From contig NZ_BNCG01000018.1 in assembly GCF_014656355.1 (NCBI RefSeq), positions 1-61,674 of the forward strand: a stretch of DNA of 61,674 bases. Direction: 5' to 3'. Source of the stretch: Camelimonas fluminis. GTDB lineage: Bacteria > Pseudomonadota > Alphaproteobacteria > Rhizobiales > Beijerinckiaceae. A model generated the notes under the pieces. The model saw only the letters and a list, made by a program, of their open reading frames with translations. It ran no database searches and was not told the DNA's origin. Below are positions 53,362-61,674 of this stretch, in pieces. Each line of letters begins with the position of its first letter. Position 1 is the stretch's first letter. The position numbers were made by a program, and so were the translations under genes.

Positions 53362-53394
53362 AAAAAAAGGGGCGCGCGGCAAACCGCAACCCCT
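53362..53394 (-). terminator. Orphan terminator upstream of ychF
   Basis: AGGGG (53368-53372) pairs with CCCCT (53390-53394) and GCGG (53376-53379) with CCGC (53384-53387). Read leftward, the stem is followed by seven T (53362-53368). It lies about 70 bases before ychF, in the same direction, with only a divergent gene beyond it. Confidence 0.65.
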
Positions 53395-53610
53395 CGAACC
53401 ATTTCCGGATTTTGCCGGATTTTGCGCATCCATAGAACAAGTTCCCCCCGGATGGAAACGGTCTGCATGGTGAAACCCGCCGCCGCGCCGATGGGCCGCG
53501 ACTTCCCGCGAAAACCGGCCGCGCTGGTCACGGCCGCCGAATGTCGCTACCCATAACGCCAGCAAGGATCACCGGGCGGGCTGACCCCGCCGTATTTTCA
53601 GGAAGCGCTC

Positions 53611-54273
53611 ATGAGCGACGAGAACAACCGGCCGGAATTTCCCCTGCGCGCCGCCATCGTGCCGGTGACCCCGTTCCAGCAGAACTGCACCATCATCTGG
53701 AACGAGGACACCATGGCCGGCGCCGTCGTCGACCCCGGCGGAGACCCGCACCTGATCCGCAAGGCGCTGGAGCAGACAGGCGTCAAGGTCGAGAAAATCA
53801 TCATCACCCACGGTCATATCGACCATGTGGGCGCGGCGGCTGAACTCGCCGAAGAACTGGGCGTCAAGATAGAGGGTCCGCACAAGGCCGACGCCGAGAT
53901 GATGCAGAATGTCGAGTTGCAGGCGCAGAAGTGGGGCATCGGCGGCGTGCGCAACCTCTCCAGCGACCGCTGGCTGGAGGAAGGCGACAAGGTGACGGTC
54001 GGCGGCGCGACATTCGACGTCTACCATTGCCCCGGCCATTCGCCTGGCTCGGTGGCGCTGGTCAACGGCGACCAGCGCATCGCCCTGGTGGGCGACGTGG
54101 TGTTCCAGGGCTCCGTCGGTCGCACCGACCTGCCCGGCGGCGACCACAACGCGCTGATCCGCTCCATCAAGGAAAAGCTGCTGCCGCTGGGCGACGACAT
54201 CGCCTTCATCTGCGGCCACGGCCCGATGAGCACCTTTGGCCAGGAGCGGCAGTTCAACCCGTTCCTGAACTGA
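53611..54273 (+). CDS. MBL-fold metallo-hydrolase, glyoxalase II-like
   Basis: A 220-residue metallo-beta-lactamase-fold enzyme of the YcbL/GloB-like group. Metal ligands: IITHGHIDHVGAA, CPGHSPGSVAL, LVGDVVFQGSVGRTDLPGGD and FICGHGPMSTFGQE. The start has FQQNCTIIWNEDTMAGAVVDPGGD, typical for the family. It lacks the C-terminal helical domain of true glyoxalase II, so a small thioester or related ester is the likely substrate. Confidence 0.9.
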   Translation: MSDENNRPEFPLRAAIVPVTPFQQNCTIIWNEDTMAGAVVDPGGDPHLIRKALEQTGVKVEKIIITHGHIDHVGAAAELAEELGVKIEGPHKADAEMMQNVELQAQKWGIGGVRNLSSDRWLEEGDKVTVGGATFDVYHCPGHSPGSVALVNGDQRIALVGDVVFQGSVGRTDLPGGDHNALIRSIKEKLLPLGDDIAFICGHGPMSTFGQERQFNPFLN

Positions 54274-54469
54274 TGCGCATTGCGCCGGCCGCCCGGATCA
54301 GGGTATGAGCCGGCCCCGCATGACATGGGGCAACGCCGGTTCATCCTGACCGGCGACTGCCCTCCCCTCCGGTTTCATCTGTTTCCCGGCGCAAGGCTGT
54401 GTCCGTTGCGCCGGGGAACGCTGATTGCGCAAACGCCGCGCCCCCTGGACGCGCGCCCTGGAAGAGAAG

Positions 54470-54751
54470 ATGAGCGAACAGACCGTCACGCCCCCCGACC
54501 GCCTCAGCGTCGATCCCGACAGCCCGTTCCACGACGAAGCCGTGCTGGCGCGCGGCGTCGGCGTGCGCTTCAAGGGCGTCGAGAAGACCAATGTGGAAGA
54601 ATACTGCGTCAGCGAGGGCTGGGTGCGGCTCAGCGTCGGCAACACGGTCGACCGCCGGGGCCGGCCCATGGCCGTGAAGCTGAAAGGCGCGGTTGAACCG
54701 TACTTCCAGAACAGCGCCCAGGACAGCGCCCAGGACAGCGCCGAAGCCTGA
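54470..54751 (+). CDS. DUF3297 family protein
   Basis: A 93-residue protein that matches DUF3297 through its whole length: PPDRLSVDPDSPFHDEAVLARGVGVRFKGVEKTNVEEYCVSEGWVRLSVGNTVDRRGRPMAVKLKGAVEPYF. The family has no known function. The tail adds a small tandem repeat (SAQDSAQDSAEA, from a 12-bp DNA repeat). GGAAGAGAAG precedes the ATG at 54470. Confidence 0.88.
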   Translation: MSEQTVTPPDRLSVDPDSPFHDEAVLARGVGVRFKGVEKTNVEEYCVSEGWVRLSVGNTVDRRGRPMAVKLKGAVEPYFQNSAQDSAQDSAEA

Positions 54752-54868
54752 GGCCCGCCGCCGCCTGTCCGGCGACACGCCGCCGGCATGCGTTTTTCGC
54801 CTGGGGGGAACGCTCCCCAGGCCGGGCGGCGCGCTCGCCACCTGGATTGCCCCGTGTATGGTTGCGGC

Positions 54869-56113
54869 ATGCGCCAGACATCGCCCCAGCCCGCCCCTTC
54901 CCTCGCCGCCGGATCGCCCGCCGTCCCGCCGCCCTGGCGCCTGACGGCCTCGGCCATGTGCGCCATGTTCATTGGCATCGGCCTGGCGCGCTTCGCCTAC
55001 ACGCCGCTGATGCCGGCGCTGGTCGGGCAGAACTGGTTCAACCAGTCGCAGGCCGCCTACATCGGCGCGGCCAATCTTGCCGGCTATTTCATCGGCGCGC
55101 TGCTGTCGCGGAAACTCGCCTCCGGAAATCCCAGGCTGGCGCTGCAGGCGTCCATGATCGCCTGCGCCGTCAGCTTTTTCGCCTGCGCCTGGCCGTCGTC
55201 CTTCCTGTGGTTCTCCTTCTGGCGTTTTCTTGCGGGTTTCGCGGGAGCTGTGGCGCTGGTCACGGCGGCGCCGTTCGTGCTGCCGTTCGTGCCCGAGAAA
55301 CGACGCGGCTTCGCCTCCGGCATGATCTTCGTCGGGCCAGCGATCGGCGTGACGCTCGGAGCGCTGCTCGTCCCGTGGCTGGTGACCCAGGGGCTTACCT
55401 TCACCTGGCTCGCGCTCGGCGTCGTCTGCGCGCTGGTCACGGCGCTTGGCTGGAGCGGCTGGCCGCCCGCGCCGGCAAAACAGCCAGCCGGCGCGGCGGC
55501 CGTCCACGCGCCGGCCCCCCACGGCCGGTCGCCCGCCGCCGTGGCGACGCTGCTGGCTGGCGTTTACGCCGTTTATGCGCTCTCGGCCTTTGGCCTCGTG
55601 CCGCACATGATTTTCCTCGCGGACTATGTGGCGCGCGGGCTGAACTGGGGCCTGACCAGCGGCGCCATGTACTGGGCGCTGTTTGGCGTGGGCGCCATGC
55701 TCGGTCCGGTGATCACCGGCGCCTGCGGCGATCACTTCGGCTTCCGCGCCACGCTGCGGGTCGGCCTGGTGCTGCAAATGCTCGGCGTCGGCGTGCTCGC
55801 CGTCTCGGCGGACCCGTTCCTGCTGGCGGCGTCCAGCATTTTGATCGGCGCCTTTGTGCCAGGGGTCGCGGTGCTGACAATGGGCCGGCTGCGGGAAGTC
55901 GCGCCGGCGGACCGGATCCCTGACGGCTGGCGCATCGCCACGGTTGGCTTTGCCGTTGGCCAGGCCGCAGCCGGCTATATTTTCTCGTGGGTGTTCGCCC
56001 GCACCCATGACTATCCGCTGCTGTTCGGCGTCGGCGCGGGCATTATCGTGCTGGCCCTGGCGGTGGAGCTGACCACCAGCGCCCTTGCGGCGCGGCGCAA
56101 CCGCGCGACCTGA
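54869..56113 (+). CDS. YbfB/YjiJ-family MFS transporter
   Basis: A 414-residue major-facilitator protein with 12 predicted membrane segments. It opens with the family-typical SAMCAMFIGIGLARFAYTPLMPALV and IGAANLAGYFIGALLSRKLA. The A-like loop between helices 2 and 3 is short. A central Pro/Ala loop (PPAPAKQPAGAAAVHAPAPHG) separates the halves. I used the ATG at 54869; the frame extends to 54788 and no start has a clear ribosome site. The substrate is unknown; YbfB relatives are thought to export small organic compounds. Confidence 0.85.
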   Translation: MRQTSPQPAPSLAAGSPAVPPPWRLTASAMCAMFIGIGLARFAYTPLMPALVGQNWFNQSQAAYIGAANLAGYFIGALLSRKLASGNPRLALQASMIACAVSFFACAWPSSFLWFSFWRFLAGFAGAVALVTAAPFVLPFVPEKRRGFASGMIFVGPAIGVTLGALLVPWLVTQGLTFTWLALGVVCALVTALGWSGWPPAPAKQPAGAAAVHAPAPHGRSPAAVATLLAGVYAVYALSAFGLVPHMIFLADYVARGLNWGLTSGAMYWALFGVGAMLGPVITGACGDHFGFRATLRVGLVLQMLGVGVLAVSADPFLLAASSILIGAFVPGVAVLTMGRLREVAPADRIPDGWRIATVGFAVGQAAAGYIFSWVFARTHDYPLLFGVGAGIIVLALAVELTTSALAARRNRAT

Positions 56114-56161
56114 GCGTCCAGACTTCGCGACTGGGCGCCTTCCGTTTTGGCGGAAACCGCC

Positions 56162-58882
56162 TCAGTCGCGCAGCATGGTCTTGAGATTGTAGAGCGCGTC
56201 CAGCGCGGCGCGCGGCGACAGGTCGTCGATGTCGATGGCCGCCAGGGCCTCGCGCACCGGATCTGGCCGCGCCGGCTCCGCGGCGATGGCCTGGCGCGGC
56301 GCCCCGCGCGGCGCGGCGGCGAACAGCGGCAGATCGTCAATCAGCGCCGACACCGGCTTCTCCCGGTCGCCTTTTTCCAGTTCGGCGAGAATTTGCTTCG
56401 CCCGCTCCACCACCGACGTCGGCAGGCCGGCGAGACGCGCCACCTGGATGCCGTAGCTGCGGTCGGCGGCGCCGGGCGTCACCTCGTGCAGGAACACGAC
56501 CTCGCCCTGGAATTCGGTGACGCGCATGGTGGCGTTGGCCACCCGATCGAGCCGTTCCGACAGCGCCGTCAGCTCGTGATAGTGGGTCGCGAACAGCGAG
56601 CGGCAGCGGTTGACCGCATGCAGATGCTCGATGGCCGCCCAGGCGATGGACAGGCCATCGAAAGTGGCGGTGCCGCGACCAATCTCGTCGAGGATCACCA
56701 GCGCGCGCGGGCCGGCCTGATTGAGGATGGCCGCCGTCTCGATCATCTCAACCATGAAGGTGGAGCGGCCGCGCGCCAGATCGTCAGCGGCGCCGACGCG
56801 GCTGAACAGGCGGTCGACGACGCCGATGTGGGCGCGGCTGGCCGGCACGAAGGCCCCCATCTGCGCCAGCACCACGGCGAGGGCGTTCTGGCGCAGATAG
56901 GTCGATTTACCGGCCATGTTGGGACCGGTGACGATCATGATGCGCCCGCTCTCGCCGCCGGCAACGCCCAGATCGCTGTCATTGCCGACGAAGGGCTGGC
57001 CCTGACGCTTCAGCGCCGCCTCCACCACCGGATGACGCGCCTCCTCCAGACAGAAAGCAAGGCTGTCGTCCACCACGGGCCGCACCCAGCGGCGCTCGAC
57101 GGCCAGCTCCGACAGGGCGGCTGTGACGTCAAGCGCGTCCAGGGCGCTGGCGGCGGCGACAATCGGCCCGGCATGGTCGATGAGCAGGGCGCGAAGACGC
57201 TCGAACACCGCCAGTTCGACGCCCCGCGCCCGGTCGGCGGCCGAGGCGATCTTCGCTTCCAGTTCACCGAGTTCAACGGTGGAGAAACGCATGGCGCCCG
57301 CCATGGTCTGGCGATGAACGAACAGGCTGTTCAGCGGCGGCTGCAAGAACGTCTCGCCCGCCGCCTGAGGCGCCTCGACGTAGTAGCCGATCATGTTGTT
57401 GTGCTTGATCTTCAGCGTCCGCACGCCGGTTTCGGCGGCGTAGCGGGACTGCAGGGCGGCGATGTAGCGGCGGCTGTCGGCCTGCAGCAGCCGCGCCTCA
57501 TCGAGCGCCGCATCATAGCCTTCCCGCACAAAACCGCCGTCGCGCTTCAGCAGAGGCAGCTCGTCGGCCAACGCGGCGGCCAGCGCGTCGGCGACGCCCG
57601 CATCCAGCGCCCGCAGCGCCGCGCCGGCGCCGGCGATCTCCCCCGGCAATCCGTCGTTCTGGCCAAGCAACTCCCCAAGCCCATGGGCGGCCTGCAAACC
57701 GGCGCACATGGCCGCCAGATCGCGCGGGCCGCCGCGATCCAGGGTGAGGCGCGACAGGGCGCGGGCCATATCCGGCGCGGCTTTCAGCCGCTCGCGGATG
57801 GCGCCGCGCAGCAGGCTGTCGCCGGTCAGCGCCTCCACCGCGTCATGGCGGGCGCGGATGCGGGTGAGATCGGTCAGCGGCCCGGCCAGACGCTCGGCCA
57901 GCAGGCGGCCGCCGCCCGGCGTCAGGGTCATGTCGATGGTCGCCAGCAGGCTGCCGGCGCGCTCGCCGCCAAGGGTGCGGATCAGCTCCAGATTGGCGCG
58001 GGTGGCGGCGTCGACGGAAAGAACGCCGCCCGCCGCGCCGCGCGACGGCGGCGACAGCGCCGGCCGGGCGCCATATTGCGTGCGCTCCACATAAGCCAGC
58101 GCCGCCGCGGCGGCGGCGGTTTCAGCGCGGGAAAAGCTGCCGAAGGCGTCCAGCGAAGCGACGCCGTAATATTCCTGCAAGCGGCGCGCCGCCGAGGCCG
58201 GATCAAGGCCATCACGCGGGATCGGCGTCACCAGCACCCGGCTTTCCCGCCAGAAATGCGCGAGATCCGCATCATCGTAGATGGCGTCGGGCACGACGAT
58301 CTCGCGCGGATCGAGCCGGGCCAGCTCGGCGGCCAGCCCGCCCGCCTCCGTTTCCGTGACGGTGAAACGGCCGGTGGTGATGTCAGTGGCGGCGACGGCG
58401 TAGGTCCAGCCGTCATCGGCGCGCTGGCGGGCCACGGCGGCGAACAGGCTTGAGCGGGCGGGGTCGAGCAGTCGCTCCTCGGTGACGGTGCCCGGGGTGA
58501 CGAGGCGCACGACGTCGCGCTTCACCACGGATTTGCCGCCGCGCTTGCGGGCTTCCGCCGGATCTTCGGTCTGTTCACAGACGGCCACCCGGTGTCCGGC
58601 GGCGATCAGGCGCTCCAGATATTCGTCGGAGCGCTCCACCGGCACGCCGCACATGGGGATGTCCTCGCCCTGGTGCTTGCCGCGTTTGGTCAGAACAATG
58701 CCCAGGGTGCGCGACGCCTCTTCAGCGTCGGTGAAGAACAGTTCGTAAAAATCGCCCATCCGGTAGAACAGCAGCGCCTCCGGGTGCGCCGCCTTGATTT
58801 CAAGATACTGGGCCATCATCGGCGTCACGCGGCTGGCGGACGCATCGGTTTCCTGGCGGGCGGATGTGTGGGCGTCAGCCAT
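56162..58882 (-). CDS. mutS: DNA mismatch repair protein MutS
   Basis: A 906-residue MutS. The mismatch-binding Phe-x-Glu lies in the family pattern ([37 protein letters not shown]), followed by the [18 protein letters not shown] motif. The ATPase has Walker [17 protein letters not shown], the STFMVEM loop, Walker [24 protein letters not shown] and the [11 protein letters not shown] switch. The N-terminal ~22 residues before RVTPMMAQ are variable. The ATG at 58882 is chosen because the frame up to 59203 has no MutS similarity. Divergent from maeB, an order conserved in Hyphomicrobiales. Confidence 0.96.
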   Translation of the reverse strand: MADAHTSARQETDASASRVTPMMAQYLEIKAAHPEALLFYRMGDFYELFFTDAEEASRTLGIVLTKRGKHQGEDIPMCGVPVERSDEYLERLIAAGHRVAVCEQTEDPAEARKRGGKSVVKRDVVRLVTPGTVTEERLLDPARSSLFAAVARQRADDGWTYAVAATDITTGRFTVTETEAGGLAAELARLDPREIVVPDAIYDDADLAHFWRESRVLVTPIPRDGLDPASAARRLQEYYGVASLDAFGSFSRAETAAAAAALAYVERTQYGARPALSPPSRGAAGGVLSVDAATRANLELIRTLGGERAGSLLATIDMTLTPGGGRLLAERLAGPLTDLTRIRARHDAVEALTGDSLLRGAIRERLKAAPDMARALSRLTLDRGGPRDLAAMCAGLQAAHGLGELLGQNDGLPGEIAGAGAALRALDAGVADALAAALADELPLLKRDGGFVREGYDAALDEARLLQADSRRYIAALQSRYAAETGVRTLKIKHNNMIGYYVEAPQAAGETFLQPPLNSLFVHRQTMAGAMRFSTVELGELEAKIASAADRARGVELAVFERLRALLIDHAGPIVAAASALDALDVTAALSELAVERRWVRPVVDDSLAFCLEEARHPVVEAALKRQGQPFVGNDSDLGVAGGESGRIMIVTGPNMAGKSTYLRQNALAVVLAQMGAFVPASRAHIGVVDRLFSRVGAADDLARGRSTFMVEMIETAAILNQAGPRALVILDEIGRGTATFDGLSIAWAAIEHLHAVNRCRSLFATHYHELTALSERLDRVANATMRVTEFQGEVVFLHEVTPGAADRSYGIQVARLAGLPTSVVERAKQILAELEKGDREKPVSALIDDLPLFAAAPRGAPRQAIAAEPARPDPVREALAAIDIDDLSPRAALDALYNLKTMLRD

Positions 58883-59310
58883 GGGCCTGCGGCTTGCCTT
58901 CCTGCTCGGGCCGGGCGCCCGCGCCGCGCAACGGCGGCGGGACCCCGGAAAAAGAATCCACTGTGACAGCGGCAAGCTACTGCACTTCACAGAGAAATGG
59001 CGCCGCCGTCGCGCCGTGGACTGTGCACAAGCGCCGCGCCACGCGCCAGACGTTCCGAAAACTGGAGAGACGGCCCGCCATGCGGCGACGCCGGAGCTTT
59101 GACCGGCATTGGACGAAAGAAATTTTGCCCTTTTCAGTCTTATGGGCCAATAGACAGTCAGAACGCGCGAAATTGTCGTCCCACGCGCTTGAGGAAACGT
59201 CACCGCGCGCCTACTCTCCGGCGCCTCGTCCTTGAGCGGGGCGCGGAGCCGGGCAAGGTTTCACGACCTCACCCGCGCCGACATCAGAACAAAGAGCACA
59301 GAATTCCGCC
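58883..59310. other. Divergent promoter region mutS / maeB
   Basis: About 430 bases. Moderately AT-rich at 59110-59180. No gene, repeat or recognised operator. Confidence 0.5.
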
Positions 59311-61599
<2,289 letters not shown>

Positions 61600-61650
61600 A
61601 GCCCCGGACGCGACAGGGGGCCGGCGACCGGCTCCATGCGAAACAGGAAC

Positions 61651-61674
61651 GGCCCGGAGCATATGCTCCGGGCC
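61651..61674 (+). terminator. Palindrome after maeB, cut by the window edge
   Basis: The last 24 bases form a perfect palindrome (12-bp arms, starting GGCCCGGAGC), 51 bases past the maeB stop. It is probably the terminator stem; any T-run lies beyond the window. Confidence 0.7.

Larger units (their letters stand above)
53295..53610. other. Divergent region ychF / MBL gene
   Basis: About 315 bases. It holds palindromic element copy B (53310-53353) and a leftward terminator-like hairpin (53362-53394) that has no gene upstream of it to end. No gene in the remainder. Confidence 0.6.

Overview
This 61.7 kb stretch of GC-rich DNA reads as ordinary chromosome of an alphaproteobacterium of the order Hyphomicrobiales (Rhizobiales). 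The evidence is gene content and gene order: lgt-midA-pgeF facing ubiK-ybjN-proC, petP/petR-like regulators next to ilvE, uvrC-pgsA, rplY-pth, mutS facing maeB, and moxR-DUF58-DUF4159 facing DUF1285-nudix-DUF6111-cca. These are all orders known from that group. I cannot fix the genus. I found no tRNA, rRNA, CRISPR array, prophage, insertion sequence or recognisable defence locus.

Layout. 1-10.4 kb: a cut-off Omp25/31-type outer-membrane protein, an LPS-core type glycosyltransferase, a pteridine-reductase-like SDR, the lgt/midA/pgeF operon, ubiK, ybjN, proC, a TetR regulator, a CsaA-type tRNA-binding protein and a GNAT acetyltransferase. 10.5-18.2 kb: a MarR / OmpR-type response regulator / histidine kinase operon, ilvE, pgsA and uvrC. 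18.6-23.9 kb, all rightward: prs, queC, sodC, a crotonase, rplY and pth. 24-35.5 kb, all leftward: three paralogous periplasmic binding proteins, one LivMHFG branched-chain amino-acid-type ABC transporter, a lone receiver protein and a bifunctional beta-oxidation enzyme. 36-45.5 kb: a double cold-shock-domain protein, an unrecognised probable barrel protein and the moxR-DUF58-DUF4159-membrane protein operon. 45.8-54.8 kb: DUF1285, CoA pyrophosphatase, DUF6111, cca, bioB, a small hypothetical gene, nfi, ychF, an MBL hydrolase and DUF3297. 54.9-61.6 kb: a YbfB-type MFS transporter, mutS and maeB.

The points most worth a second look lie between and at the edges of familiar genes. (1) Related 44-bp palindromic elements in opposite orientation sit just after pth and just before ychF; flipping the 29 kb between them would restore the familiar pth-ychF order. 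(2) The 10-mer TTATCTATTA, one mismatch from the published BioR biotin-repressor consensus, was seen three times: directly before bioB and twice in the leader of one binding-protein gene. (3) bioB has a 43-residue C-terminal tail with a His-Asp run and a CGCGSCGCG-like motif. (4) A roughly 200-bp AT-rich island carries two inverted repeats of the same geometry about 62 bp apart. (5) Clear dyads mark candidate operators before petP-like marR and before the first binding-protein gene. No wholly new multi-gene system is evident.

All coordinates come from reading the sequence by eye; no similarity search or folding program was run.
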